The notes under the pieces are model-generated. The model had not been told where the DNA came from. It was given only the letters and a program-made list of their open reading frames with translations, and ran no database searches. Position numbers and translations under genes: made by a program. From the NCBI GenBank assembly GCA_963681505.1, contig OY811972.1, positions 3,056,163-3,120,162 of the forward strand: a stretch of 64,000 bases of DNA, written 5' to 3'. Shown in pieces: positions 1 through 11,260 of the stretch. The DNA is from Eunapius fragilis. Taxonomy: Eukaryota > Porifera > Demospongiae > Spongillida > Spongillidae. The stretch's first letter is position 1. Each line of letters opens with the position of its first letter.

Positions 1-251
1 ATTTAAAACATGCATGCACATACATGCATGTTGCCTTATTCGCGTCATGCAGCAACGGACTTAACATTTAACTCAACGCTTACTTTTCTGAAGTTCTCAA
101 CTGTGCGTCTTCGTTGAACGACTTCATAATTTTATGAATTTTGTTCTGTCGAATTGAAAGAAACAAACCGCGTATGATAGAGGCTAAGAGCGGTCGACTC
201 TACAGACATGAGAGGAAACATATAACACACCTGCAGGCACAAAGGAGTTCT
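1..251. other. No recognisable gene
   Basis: AT-rich flank with ATGCATG-type words. I see no open frame or repeat here that I can assign. It could contain the left end of the neighbouring CACTA-type transposon, but I could not locate a CACTA terminus. Confidence 0.4.
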
Positions 252-533
252 TCATTTCCGTTTAACAGCGTCTTCCGGATCCTTTGGTGCCACTGTTTCT
301 TTGTCAGCCTCTAGAGCTAGCACTTTAGCTTCAAGGGAACTCAGTTTTTGGCTGATTTTCTCAATCTTTTCGTTCATTTTCGCCATTTCATTGGCGATAA
401 GTGACTTCACGTCACGCCACATTGCAGCTGGATCAACGGGTGAAGCCGGGGGTCGTACAGAACGAGAGCTCAGGGGTGAAGTGAGTTCACCGTTGCAAGG
501 TGGGGCTAATGCAAGCGAGTTGCAGAGAAACAC
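252..533 (-). CDS. Hypothetical coiled-coil ORF, 93 aa
   Basis: Unrecognised ORF. The second half (about residues 37-80) has heptad spacing of I/L/V with many K and E, including a block reading IEKISQKLSSLEAKVLALEA, which predicts a parallel coiled coil. The first 35 residues are Ser/Pro-rich. It lies divergently about 295 bp from the CACTA-type transposase, so it could be a second ORF of that transposon or an exon of an unrelated gene. The Met start at 533 is the first in frame; an upstream exon cannot be excluded. No catalytic motif is visible and the function is unknown. Confidence 0.3.
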   Translation of the reverse strand: MFLCNSLALAPPCNGELTSPLSSRSVRPPASPVDPAAMWRDVKSLIANEMAKMNEKIEKISQKLSSLEAKVLALEADKETVAPKDPEDAVKRK

Positions 534-827
534 AAGGTAATAATCATAAATATTAGTAATGTCGGCATACGGGGACGTCGTCTTCCGGACCCATAAAAGG
601 TTTCAGTATTTTGCTGCAGCCCAAACTCAGGAGAAATTTGAGAGTCGCCAAAAGTATACATATCGGAGTACAGAGACCTTCTAGATGAGCAAGCATATCC
701 TTCCATTTCTTCAGACTTCTATTGAACATCTGATAGTCAATGAACATTCTCTGCACCTGTCATGCGCACGCATGTCATCACGTCATAATTTTTTGAATAT
801 AATGCAACTGCTCATTTTAAAACTGCG

Positions 828-3791
828 ATGGAAGAAACGAACAAGCGATATAGATGCTGGAAGTGTCAACAAGACTTGTCCCGTTCCGTGTATTATCGGC
901 ATTTACGAACAAACGGATGTTCATCTTGGCGTATCCCGAAGAAGAAATCCAAACCAGAAATCGAGAGTGATACTGTACTTGTGTCACAAAGTCAGAAGCA
1001 AAGCAATGACATCAGGGCTTCGGTTGATATGGAAGAATGCATCGATATCGAGAAAATGAATTGTAGTAGTGAGTTTTGTAACGATGAGCCATCTATCGAC
1101 TCCCTTCTCGATAGCGGAAACGTTACTAGTACTGTCGTTGATCACGAAAACGAAAGCGATGCTCAGGAAACAGAAGTGGTTCTTGATTCGGATCAGGAAA
1201 CTGAAGTTTCAGATCACGAGCATAGCAATACCTTCTTATTTGATTCTTTAGACTCTAGCAGTCCTGAAGGTGTTAAGTCTAATGTATGGTATGTTCCTGT
1301 TAATGCCATATGTCTGCTTCTTAATTACTATCAGCTTAAGTTTCATGTACCCGATAGAGGAATGCAGCTACTTCTTTCTTTCTTAAAAGTCATTATTGCT
1401 GTAATCTCATTCATGCTTCCATCCAACATAGAAATCAAGCAGTTAATGGATAGTTTTCCTACATCACTGAATGCAATGAGAACAAGATTAAATATTGAAG
1501 AACAAAAGCTAGTGCAGTACGTTATGTGCCCCAAGTGCGATCATTTGTGTGGTGATGCAAAGGCCTTGATACTTTGTAATCAGCAAAAGTGTACTCATAT
1601 ACCATTTCCTAATCATCCTCATCAGAGCCGTAGAGCTTCTTGTAACTCATTTATATTCAAAACTCTCAAGTTTTCTAAACGATCTAAGACCTTGCCACAA
1701 AAAGCATACATCTATAATAGCATACTAAAAACTCTTACAGATTTAATGCAGAGAAAGAACGTTTTTTCTAAATTAGATGGGTGGAGGTCTAGAAGCCGCA
1801 CTGAAAAGTATGTTGATGTATATGATGGTGCTATATGGAAAGAGTTTATCATTGTTAATGGAAGACCTTTTTTGGATGTACCGTACAATTTAGGGTTGAT
1901 TCTTAATGTTGATTGGTTTAGACCATATGAACACACACAGTATAGCATAGGTGTTATATACCTTGTCATTCTAAACTTACCTAGAGCAGAGCGTTATAAA
2001 TTAGAAAATGTTATAATTGTTGGGTGCATTCCTGGTCCAAAAGAGCCTGTAAATATGAATTCTTATTTAGAACCCCTTGTGGATGACCTCTTAGTCCTTT
2101 GGGAAGGAATATCAATAGCTCCTACCTCATGTGCCTTCCCTATAGTTGTTCGTGGAGCTTTGCTTGCAGTATCTTGTGATGTACCTGCAACTAGGAAAGT
2201 GTGTGGATTTTGTGGACATTCCGCTACTTTAGGATGTTCAAAATGCTTAAAAAGATTTCCCTGTCTTTCATTTGGTGAAAAACTGGACTATTCCGGATAT
2301 GATAGGGAAGTTTGGGCTCCACGAACAATGGAACAACATATGCATGCAGTAAAGGACATTCTAAATGCAAAGACTCCCACCCAATTAGAGCAAATCACAA
2401 AAGCCAACGAAGTGAGGTACAGTGCACTCTTGCGTCTTCCATACTTTAACATTATAAGACAGCATGCAATCGATGCCATGCATAACATGTACTTAGGAAC
2501 TTCAAAACATGTTGTAATTGTATGGAAGGATTTAGGGATTCTAGGAAGTTCTGAGTTTGAAGTTATACAAACCAAGATTGATAACATGCTAGTTCCAATG
2601 GGAATTGGAAGAATCCCATACAAGATATCTTCAAAATTTAGTGAACTCACAGCAGACCAGTGGCGCAATTGGATAAATATATACTCGTTGTACGCACTTA
2701 AAGGAATTGTGCCTGAAAGAGATTACAAATGTTGGGCAATTTTTGTTGATGCATCAATACTTCTGTCTCAGTCATCTCTGTCATATGATGAACTTTTGTT
2801 AGCAGATACGAAACTTATTGAATTTTGCAAAACGTTTGAAGCTTTGTATGGAAAGACAGCATGTACACCAAATATGCATCTACATGCACATCTCATGGAA
2901 TGCATACTAGACTATGGGCCAATTTCTTCTTTTTGGGTGTTTCCATTTGAGCGATACAATGGAGTGATGGGATCCTTTGTTAACAATTGGATTAGTCCTG
3001 AGATGCAAATGATGAGGAAGTTTACATCCTACCAGAATATACTTTCGTTAGCAAATACCTCACCACTTAATTGTCCCTTTCATGATTTAGTTCAATCATG
3101 CATGACTTCAGAATGTCATGTTGGATCCCTGCAATCAACAATGGGAGATGTTTACCTGCAACAAATGTATGCTAAAAATATTCAAGGTATTGAAATTAAC
3201 TCTGAGTTTTCACCCAATGTTCATACCATTCGTTCTAAGTGTTATGAAAGATACTTAAATGACACGGAACTTACTGCTTTGTCTTGTGTGTATCACATTC
3301 TGTATCCCAACATGAATCGATCAGAGTCAGTTTCTCGCAGGCATTTGGTTTTCAGTGATATTGATGTAAATGGAGAACACTTTTTGTCAGCAAAATCAAA
3401 GTCTCAATGTTCTGCAGTTGTTATGGCATCCTGGTATGATTCAAATGGGCAAGTTAGCATTCAAAGTGGCACATCAAATAGATTTGGAATAGTACAGTAT
3501 TTCATGAAACACACACATCGCATTGATGTTGAGGATGAACTCAACACATTTACTATAACTGATCATTTGTTTGCTAAAGTTGCCTGGTATGGAAAGCATC
3601 CTAGAGAAGATCACTTTCCTCATCCTGTTAAAGTTGTGACAACTTTGTTTGAAACAGAGGGTCCAGCATCATTTCTACCTGTAAGTCGAATGGCAAGTAG
3701 ATGTGCTATTTCAAACAAGCAGCTCATTCAGTTTGATTATGGAGAAGATTGTGTTTGTGTTGTGTGCCCATTAATAAAGTATACTGTTTAG
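828..3791 (+). CDS. CACTA (En/Spm-CMC) type transposase, Tnp2-like, intact
   Basis: An intronless 987-aa ORF. Zinc-finger-like Cys/His clusters occur at residues 7-32 (CWKCQ...HLRTNGC) and about 233-275 (CPKCDHLC...C...H). The DDE-like core follows the Tnp2 family pattern: LNVDWF with Asp362, then NLPRAERYKLENVIIVGCIPGPKEP; CDVPATRKVCGFCGH with Asp451 and a CSKC knuckle; and AIDAMHNMYLGTSKH with Asp549. About residues 680-720 resemble the DUF4218 segment (MHLHAHL...YGPISSFWVFPFERYNG). These features fit cut-and-paste transposition of CACTA elements in the nucleus. The frame is uninterrupted, so this copy may be recent or domesticated. The start at 828 is chosen because the N-terminal zinc knuckle follows directly. 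Plavaka-type relatives share the same core, so the exact subclass is less sure than the family. Confidence 0.85.
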   Translation: MEETNKRYRCWKCQQDLSRSVYYRHLRTNGCSSWRIPKKKSKPEIESDTVLVSQSQKQSNDIRASVDMEECIDIEKMNCSSEFCNDEPSIDSLLDSGNVTSTVVDHENESDAQETEVVLDSDQETEVSDHEHSNTFLFDSLDSSSPEGVKSNVWYVPVNAICLLLNYYQLKFHVPDRGMQLLLSFLKVIIAVISFMLPSNIEIKQLMDSFPTSLNAMRTRLNIEEQKLVQYVMCPKCDHLCGDAKALILCNQQKCTHIPFPNHPHQSRRASCNSFIFKTLKFSKRSKTLPQKAYIYNSILKTLTDLMQRKNVFSKLDGWRSRSRTEKYVDVYDGAIWKEFIIVNGRPFLDVPYNLGLILNVDWFRPYEHTQYSIGVIYLVILNLPRAERYKLENVIIVGCIPGPKEPVNMNSYLEPLVDDLLVLWEGISIAPTSCAFPIVVRGALLAVSCDVPATRKVCGFCGHSATLGCSKCLKRFPCLSFGEKLDYSGYDREVWAPRTMEQHMHAVKDILNAKTPTQLEQITKANEVRYSALLRLPYFNIIRQHAIDAMHNMYLGTSKHVVIVWKDLGILGSSEFEVIQTKIDNMLVPMGIGRIPYKISSKFSELTADQWRNWINIYSLYALKGIVPERDYKCWAIFVDASILLSQSSLSYDELLLADTKLIEFCKTFEALYGKTACTPNMHLHAHLMECILDYGPISSFWVFPFERYNGVMGSFVNNWISPEMQMMRKFTSYQNILSLANTSPLNCPFHDLVQSCMTSECHVGSLQSTMGDVYLQQMYAKNIQGIEINSEFSPNVHTIRSKCYERYLNDTELTALSCVYHILYPNMNRSESVSRRHLVFSDIDVNGEHFLSAKSKSQCSAVVMASWYDSNGQVSIQSGTSNRFGIVQYFMKHTHRIDVEDELNTFTITDHLFAKVAWYGKHPREDHFPHPVKVVTTLFETEGPASFLPVSRMASRCAISNKQLIQFDYGEDCVCVVCPLIKYTV

Positions 3792-4330
3792 AAACTGAGT
3801 TGAGGATCATTCACTAAATTAAATTAATAAATTGATATGATTTGCTTTTAAAATGATACAACACTGGTACATAATTGTATATATAGGTTGAGGTTGCAAT
3901 TGAATGCATGCAGAAATGTGTCATGCATGATATGAACAGGCAATGAGATTCTACTTTTTATAAAGTAAAGGGTTATTCTATACATACATGTCACAAACGA
4001 AACATTCACTACCTTCAGAACTATCGAAAGATATGAAACCATTCATGCATGTCTTCTTGTTCAACAATGCACCGACCAAAAATGCCATGTACATTCAGTT
4101 AGCACTTACAACGAATGTTCATTACAGTCGACCTCCGAAAACTTAATTGAGTCATAACTCATCAATCTCATTAGAGATCTAGTGTCATTGATACCTACAA
4201 ATAAATGTAGCATATAATTGTATCTGTTCATTCGCTTTCCCAATCATGAAAAGTTTTGTTATAACTGCATGAATTAAGTGAGTAACATATATATATAGCG
4301 TACACAGTCAAGTGTATGACAAACGCAACT
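3792..4330. other. AT-rich 3' flank of the transposase
   Basis: AT-rich, with AATTAAATTAATAAA just after the stop codon that could act in polyadenylation. No gene is recognised. Confidence 0.4.
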
Positions 4331-4610
4331 GGGTGAAATACATAAGTTATACTACACATGTAAGTGTCACGTGTACATGCGTGCGTAAAACACGGGTAAA
4401 ACTTATGAATACATTAGTTTTACCACACGCGTAAGTACAGTGTGTACATACATACGTAAAACACGGTAAAACTGACGAATACATCAGTTTTACTACACTT
4501 GTATGTACAGTGTGTACATACATGCGTAACACACGGGTAAAACTGACGGATACACCAGTTTTACTAAACGTGTATGTACAGAGTATACGATCATGCGTTT
4601 AACACATGTA
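4331..4610. repeat. Tandem repeat, about 70 bp x 4, each unit with a hairpin
   Basis: Four diverged units start near 4331, 4394, 4465 and 4535. Each holds GGTAAAACTGACGAATACAT followed by CAGTTTTACTACAC, which folds into a stem (AAAACTGA/TCAGTTTT), and then a TGTACAGTGTGTACAT-type block. Hairpin-bearing arrays like this are typical of subterminal transposase-binding regions in CACTA-type elements. That role is inferred from position, 540 bp beyond the transposase stop; no matching array was found on the other side. Confidence 0.65.
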
Positions 4611-4650
4611 CAACGGGAGATTACACCTCATGTATAACTTTCATCTGGCA

Positions 4651-4805
4651 CTGTGTTTTGCATCATTCTCTTATCATCACAACTTTACATGAGCTCATCA
4701 TCCACATATTCCTCCCCACCTGCCCATAAGGCCTCAGGTGATTTAACAGCTTAGCTACTTCTTCCATCAGGAGACTGACCTTCAGCTTCCAGTTAACCCT
4801 TTTAA
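4651..4805 (+). repeat. Ankyrin-gene intron module, copy 1
   Basis: A block with CTCTTATCATCACAAC, CATGAGCTCATCATCCACAT and CCAGTTAACCCTTTTAACCC. It recurs at 12501-12662 and in shortened form near 15535-15565. All copies lie just upstream of, or between, ankyrin exons, so they mark duplication of whole exon-intron modules. Confidence 0.75.
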
Positions 4806-5054
4806 CCCCATTTCCATATGATTGGACATGTGTAGCTTTTATAAAAGTATATACTATTTTATTTCTTGAAGATTGTTCAGGATATGTACTTTATGTAGGT
4901 GTACTGATTTTTAAAAGAGCCTTCTTATAAGTATGGGCTGGGTTAAGATTTTTAAATTATTGTACTCCATAGAACATGGTTTACTTGTCTTCCAATTTGG
5001 GAATGGAGTGACCTGACAATGAATGAGATGAAATAAAATTTTTATTCCCACTAG

Positions 5055-5153
5055 TTGGATCGAGGACCTTTGTGGACAGCAAGCTACAATGGGCACCTCA
5101 ACATTGTGAATACCCTCATAGGAACTGGAGCTAAAGTCAACCAAGGTGATAAG
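5055..5153 (+). CDS. Ankyrin-repeat exon (99 bp, 33 aa), variant type
   Basis: This exon encodes one ankyrin repeat, with the core reading PLWTASYNGHLNIVNTLIGT and a GAKVNQGDK loop. It is bounded by an AG acceptor (CACTAG) and a GT donor (AAG/GTTGG), both phase 0, exactly like the other single-repeat exons of this gene. Ankyrin repeats are protein-binding helical hairpins. It differs more from the other exons than they do from each other, suggesting an older member. The next plus-strand exon, at 11470, is separated from it by the BEL/Pao insertion. The 5' start of the gene is not visible in the window. Confidence 0.75.
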
Positions 5154-5279
5154 GTTGGTAGTCACGTGAGTAACATACAATGTACTATAGGGTCATCTTA
5201 TCGTAAAGTCGTTGAATGTGCAGACCTTTCCCTAAATGTCCTCTGGTAACCATTCAAAGCAACATTCACAGTAGGCCTG

Positions 5280-5515
5280 TGTTGATTAGAATATCTTGTG
5301 TAGTCGAATACATTCACAGAACAAGAAGTCATCCCCACCCGGCAAATACCTCGCATGGTTACCTCATTGTTCTGATATCTCATAGCAACTTGTGCATGCC
5401 AAATGCTAAAGCCAAATCATCTGTCCTGCTAACTACCTCAGATATTTGCTACCTCTGCCCACCTATGTAAACAACAAATATGACCACCTTGTCATGTGAC
5501 TGTATTGATGGCATG
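5280..5515 (+). repeat. Duplicated intron segment, copy 1
   Basis: Nearly identical to 11643-11878 (both contain CTGTCCTGCTAACTACCTCA and CTTGTCATGTGACTGTAT). More distant copies lie near 12750-12880 and 15640-15770. It follows an ankyrin exon in each case. Confidence 0.8.
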
Positions 5516-5600
5516 CATTTCTTATTTTTCATTTCTTGCAGCATGACAAAGCAATTACTTGTATATCACCCTCCATCCTACTGTCCCTATGCACACACAC

Positions 5601-5725
5601 TGTAAAGTATTCTACCCTCTGTAACTACTCGTAACTACACCCTGCCTTTCTCGTCGAATGAACGATTCTAATAATACAACAAACAAAAATTACAAATACT
5701 TAATAATTAATCAGTGTCCTCAACA
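5601..5725 (-). repeat. LTR (3' LTR of the BEL/Pao element), 125 bp
   Basis: Begins TGTAAAGTATTC and ends TCCTCAACA. It matches 11261-11371 except for a few substitutions and a 14-nt length difference in the AT-rich middle. LTRs of 111-125 bp are short for this superfamily. Confidence 0.85.
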
Positions 5726-6039
5726 TATACTCCCGGCCAAAGACAATCAGTCTTTAAACAGTAGAGGTGCAACCTTCACAACAGGTCGAGTATAAAGATT
5801 CCCGGAACTTGTTCGCACTGTCACCACCCAGCTTACACCATCTTTGCCATGGTGGGTTTTGACAATCCTAGCCAGAGGCCACTGAACAGTGTTATCCTCA
5901 CAAAGAATGACAATATCTCCAATGGATAGGTTCCTTAACTGTGATTGCCACTTGGAAGACCTTTGAAGAGTACGCAGTACTCATTTGACCAACGTTTCCA
6001 GAAATGTTTGACTAATCCTTGACAAAGGTGCCACCGCTT

Positions 6040-6900
6040 TTACACAGTAAGCGGCTGAGTATCAATATCAGGATTCGGCAAGGCTTCCAATGGCCTTCCA
6101 ATAAGGAAATGACCAGGTGTTAGTGCCTGTAGCACACCATCATCGTTACAAGGTAGGCTAGTTAATGGCTGACTGTTGAGGGAATCTTCAATCTGCGAGA
6201 CAGTAGTCATTTCTTCAAAGGTTAGTATGACAGTTCCACCTACTGTATGCAAAATAGGTGTTTCCTGATACTTTTCACAGCAGCCTCCCACAGTCCACCG
6301 ACGTGTAGTGCCCTTTCTGGAATGAATTCCCACTTGATTCTCTGACTAGCACAGAAATTAGAGATGGATTAATTTGTTTTGGGTTGCTGTAAAAATTCAT
6401 AAAACTCTTTCAGTTGTCGTGTTAGCCCCAACAAAATTTGTACCATGATCTCTCCAAATCAGTATTGGTTTTCCCCTACGAGCAATAAAATGTCTTAAGC
6501 TAGCTATGAATGCTTCTGTTGTCATATCAGAAACAAGTTCGATATGCACTGCTTTTATGGATAGCGAAACAAAGACGCAAATGTATGCCTTGATAGCGAT
6601 AGGCTTGCGAACATAGCCATGCTTGATGTACATAGTCAACTCCAACATGACTGAATATGCAATCGGGAGTTATTCTTTCTATTGGAAGCTGACCCATGAT
6701 TGGAGGTCTAGGTCACACAGATCTACGTCTGCAAATCACACAGCTTCGAGTGACTGATCGGATAGCTCTTCGTCGGCCAATCAAATAAAAGCGCCTATTC
6801 AATGATGCAGCAATCAATGTTGGTCCAGCATGCAACAGGCAAAGATGTTCATTACGAATGATAAGCTTGCTGAGAGGGTGAGTTCCATGTAGAATTACAG
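6040..6900 (-). pseudogene. BEL/Pao integrase, broken
   Basis: Minus-strand fragments carry, in order, a His-His-Cys-Cys zinc-binding N-terminus (about 6720-6890), an integrase core with AVHIELVSDMTTEAFI and RRGKP (6397-6648), and a C-terminal part with LTPGHFLIGRPLEALP (6040-6333). The core motif normally written S-D-N-G reads R-D-H-G here, so one catalytic-motif position is altered, and stops and frame changes separate the parts. Integrase inserts the DNA copy of a retroelement into the genome; this copy cannot be functional as it stands. Confidence 0.8.
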
Positions 6901-7111
6901 GATGCTGTTTGTCATAATTTAACTGTGAATTTTGCTCACGACCACCCTACACATAGAATATTCTTGTCATCCAAGTAGGGACTCAGGGATAATAGAATAC
7001 TGGATCTTGGAAGGCACTTGTTCTTCTGTAGAGTTACAATCTCAGTGTTGAATGAACTCAATGGAGTTACACGTAGCCAATAATTCTCTATTTGTTCCAA
7101 TTCTTCCACAA

Positions 7112-9025
7112 TTAAAGACCCAGTATTTTGAACAAGACGTTTTCTGCACGCTTGACAGTTATGCACAAAGCGATACATCCAAGCAGTGACTCGCACAAGT
7201 TTTGTGAAACTAGAGAAATAGTCACAAGGAAAGATGGGATCAGAGATGATAGCAACAAGGCAAGTCTCCACCACCTCGATTGAGGACTGGAATTTTGATA
7301 AATTGTCCATATCAGGCCAGCAAAGGATGCCCAATCGTAGCCAGTCAGGTCCGTCCCACACCATAACTGATGAGAAAGCAATTCTGATGGCAATAACCCA
7401 CATGATGCACAATCAGCTGGATTGTTTGCTCCTTCGACATGATTCCAATCATTAGGAGCAATGAGCTGAATGATATGTGAGACTTTATTTTCCACATATG
7501 TATTGAACTGGCGAGGGTTTCCAAAGATCCAAGTTAGTACGATAGTGCTGTCAGTCCAAGCAAAAACCTCTTCTGTAGGGAGGTTCAAAACAACCTGACA
7601 ATGGTGAAGTATCTGAGATAGATGTTGTGCTCCACAAAGTTCCAAGCGAGATATCGAGAGACGTGTGATTAGAGCTACTCTAGTTTTTGCTAGTACAAGT
7701 GAAGTGTGTACATCACCTTTCGTATCTACCATGCGTAGATACTTTACTCCAGCGTATGCTTGTTCAGAAGCATCACAGAAACCATGAAGTTGCTTAAATT
7801 GTTGACATGCTTTGGGAAGTAACAGTGTGGAATGAATTTCTCCATGAGGATTGGTAATTCTGTTCTCCACCGTAACCACACTTCCTTTAGATGTTCGGGT
7901 ACTATGTCATCCCAAAGCAGTTTTTCTTCCCACAAGCGTTCAAGAATTATCTTTGCTTTGAAAATTACTGGAGCCATCCAACCTATTACATCAAAGCTTC
8001 GTGCAATATCTGATGTCATAGCTCGTTTTGTTACACTTTCTTGATGTGAAAGGCTAGTGGTTGCTAGTCGAAAATGATCTAGACTGGGATTCCACTCCAC
8101 ACCTAAAGTCTTTGTGTACTCACCATTTTGAGGAAGTGTAAGAAGGGATTGTTGATCTAATAAGCTAGTGTTCAAGTACCTTTGGTTCACTAGAATTCCA
8201 TTTACGCAACAAAAATCCACCCCTTTCAAAGCGCTTTTGTAACTGTTGCTGCAATTGAATGGTAGTATCAATAGACTCAGCCCCTGTTAAGCCATCATCA
8301 ACATAAAAGGAGTCTTTGACCGCCTGCGCTGCAAGTGAATATTCTGAGGCATTATCAATAGTGTTTTGTTTGACACCCATGTTGGCTATAAAGGAGGAAG
8401 CAGATACTCCAAATGTGACACGAGTCATACGAAAATCCCTAAGGGTATCAGTAGGAGAATTTCTCCAAACAAAACGATGCAGATCTTTGTCTTCCTCAGT
8501 GAGCTCTATAGCACGATACATTTGACTTACATCAGCCACTAAAGCGATGCGGTGCAAGTGAAAACGTAAGAGTACACCAACCAAAGAGGAATGTACGGTT
8601 GGGCCAACAAGTAGAGTGTCATTCAAAGAGATTTCTGTAGATGACTTTGCCGATGCATCAAACGCAGCACGTATCTTGGATGTTGTGCTGGATTCCTTGA
8701 CTACACCCTGTATCGGTAAATAGAAAACACGTTGTGGAGGTTTCTTCATGTCAGATTCAGGTACAGCTTCAACATGTCCCATACTGAAATATTCATCGAT
8801 CACAGTTTTGAATTCTGGGAATGATCCTTTAGATAGCAATGAGCGTTCCAAGTGCATGAAACGACGGACTCTACCTGATTCAGACCGCATATGGTGAGAT
8901 TCAAAATGCCTGACGACAGTGTTCTCTTCCGGAGTCAAAATTGGTGTTTCCATTGGTTGTTCTTTGATCTCCCAGAATTTGCGTAGTAAATCATCGCCTG
9001 TTAGTAAAGTGTGATTTGAGGTCAC
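7112..9025 (-). pseudogene. BEL/Pao reverse transcriptase and RNase H, frameshifted
   Basis: The reverse transcriptase lies in 8165-9025, with a DVSQMYRAI block and the catalytic FYVDDG motif (codons at about 8291-8308). The connection region is in a second frame (7744-8271; TSDIARSFDVIGWMAPV), and RNase H is in a third (7112-7879; HGFCDASEQAYAG, LELCGAQHLSQ, WTDSTIVLTWI). The overlaps of adjacent frames show at least two frameshifts. The Peptidase_A17/BEL-type order and motifs distinguish it from Ty3/gypsy. Confidence 0.9.
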
Positions 9026-9073
9026 ATCAATTCTTTCATCACATTTGGGAATAGTTGTACTCCCAGCTAAAAC

Positions 9074-9470
9074 CTAACCTAATTTAGTTTCAACTGCTAG
9101 TGGTGATCCAGGCGGACCAGATTTCCGTCCTTGAAGTAACACAGCAACATAGATCTCCACTCCAAGAAGAACATATATTCTGGAAGGAGTTGCGAAATCA
9201 GGATCAGATAAAGCGATATCATTTAGATGGTCCCAGTTGAGATCAAGAGAAATGTGCGTCAATAGTAGATCACAGGTTACTTTGGGAATAACAATAGCAG
9301 TTACATCTATTTCTTCAACTTTAGGGTGAGACGTCGAAATCTTGAAATTAGTTATGGATCGGAGAGGTGATGATTTGGTTAAACCAGCAATTCCAGAAAT
9401 ATAAGCAGTTTGTCAAGAACGAGGTAAGTTTAGAGCTTGGGCCAGTCTTTCACTCACGAACGAAGCTGAA
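9074..9470 (-). pseudogene. BEL/Pao aspartic protease region (DUF1758-like), broken
   Basis: Located between the zinc-knuckle gag end and the reverse transcriptase, where the protease of BEL/Pao elements lies. The piece with LNWDHLNDIALSDPDFATPS and LLGVEIY is typical of the C-terminal half of that domain. Frame breaks separate it from both neighbours. Confidence 0.6.
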
Positions 9471-9479
9471 GAGGCACTA

Positions 9480-11059
9480 TCAAGGAGCGCATGAGCTGTA
9501 ACAACCATTCCATTGGGCGACTTGACTAGAATACGGCAAGTCATATGCAGCGTGTCTGCTTAAATCTTCATAGCAATGTGTGATGGATGACACAGTAGTT
9601 GGTGGAATTGTACTGTGAGGTAGTGGAGGTTGTTCGTTCCTTTCAATGTGAAGTAGGGTATGATGAGGTCTTTGGCAGACATGGCATTTGTGCAGTGATC
9701 TACAATTCTTGACAACGTGTCCTGGTTTCAAACAGTTCAGACACAGGTTACTGAAATTCAAGATTGCCCGCTTTTCCTCATGTGTCATTTCGAACAAAGG
9801 AAAAGAGGGTGCTATTCAATACAAACTATACAACTCACACCCTTGGAGTCTGTATTTGCTGCAAATGAGGTCACAGGGTTTACTTTCTTCACAGGTGTTT
9901 CATTTTTACTATTTCTTTTTCCAAAGTCAGTCGTTTCAAATTCATAGGCTTGAACACGTAGATTGACAAAGTCAAGCAACGTCTGGTAAGGCGGAACGTC
10001 AGTAGACTCATTACTGTATTGCTGCCACTCTAACATGGTTTGGTTTGAGCATCAAATTTGAGCTCTAACATTGAGGTGATAAATGATCACTCCGGTTCAC
10101 AACCCATGGCTTTCAAAGCGCGCAAGTGTTGTTGTGCTGTATCATGCAGTCGCCGGAGTTCTATCCCGTTGCCATCCTTGAGACTAGGCATCTCTACAAT
10201 TTTGCGTACATGAGCTTGATGAATGAGGCGTGGTTTGTCATATCTGGTTTTCAGACAGGTGACTGCTTTGTTGTATTGCTCTTTGGACTTGCTAAGCCCT
10301 TCTATGACCTGTTTAGCATTACCAATTCCTAGAGCATTTCTCAGATAAGCGAGCTTCTCTGCATCAGGTAGGTCAGTTCGAGAGTGAATGGAGATGTCGA
10401 ATTGCTCCCAAAAGGTAGTCCAGTTTAGTATGTTGCCATCAAATGTAGGGTAAACCAGCTTAGGAAGTTTGATAAATTTCTTATCAGTGTTCGGTACTGT
10501 TGTGATCGTTACGTGAAGTAGTTTGCGAAGCTTGAGTGCACAGTTGAAGTGGTCACGTTCCATTTTGGATAACAAGTCGTCAAATTCACTGTTATCCTCA
10601 TGATCTGCAGACAAGAAAGAACTCTTGTGTGATGGCTGATAGCTCCTTTTTCATGTCTGTCAATTGTTCTTGATGCTGCTGAAGGAGACATGTATTGTCA
10701 TCATCGTCTGAAAGAGATTTAATACTGTCAGCTATTTCGGAAACTCTTTTGCTGAGGTGTTTCAAGCGTTTCACAGCAACTTTGGCTAAATTGGATGACT
10801 TGGATAACGCATTAGTATTTGTGAGTTTCTTCAATCCAATATGGAGTCGAGTTATTTTGTCGTCGAAGTTGTCCAATATTTCTTTTTCAGCTGCCAGCGC
10901 TTTTTCGCCATCAGCGAGGTCAATTACGGCATGTTGCAGAATTTTGAATCCAGCAGCTAGCGACTGTAGCTTTGCAATATGGCATTGAGCGTGTTTGGCA
11001 ACATCAGGAGCACTCGGGCCGCTTTCTAGCTCTCGTAGACAATTACCAATCTTTGTCAC
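9480..11059 (-). pseudogene. BEL/Pao gag, broken into several frames
   Basis: N-terminal part (10598-11059): helical, coiled-coil-like, 153 aa. Central part (10087-10614): DUF1759-like, with LPKLVYPTFDGNILNWTTFW and LRNALGIGNAKQVIEGL. C-terminal part (9480-9797): two zinc knuckles, CLNCLKPGHVVKNC and CHVCQRPHH. Gag forms the particle and binds the RNA. Each part is in a different or interrupted frame, so the protein is not continuous. Confidence 0.85.
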
Positions 11060-11240
11060 GGAAGTGCGAGTGACGCCTCTCTTTTTTCAAAGTGAAGTTA
11101 GAGCAGAGCTTCTTGGCTCATTTTAGGTGTAGTTTGAAAAGGTCAAAGTCAAGTGAGCACGTGATAATAATACGAAGCAAACCACTGCTTCGAGAGTAGA
11201 ACCAGATTCAACGAGGCTGATTCTGACAACAGGAATGTTC

Positions 11241-11256
11241 CCGGCTCGAAGGACCA
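11241..11256 (-). promoter_or_regulatory. Primer binding site matching tRNA-Tyr
   Basis: The plus strand reads CCGGCTCGAAGGACCA four bases from the LTR edge. This equals the 3' end of metazoan tRNA-Tyr including its CCA, so on the element's own strand it is an anticomplementary primer site. This fixes the 5' LTR as the right-hand one and confirms minus-strand orientation. The tRNA identity rests on my recall of the animal tRNA-Tyr acceptor stem. Confidence 0.8.
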
Positions 11257-11260
11257 AAAC

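Noticed and set aside
4347..4532. Minus-strand ORF rich in Thr, Cys, Val and His
   Set aside because: It is an image of the 70-bp tandem repeat.
6936..7412. 158-aa minus ORF and overlapping plus ORF 7234-7455
   Set aside because: Shadow frames of the BEL/Pao RNase H and linker region.
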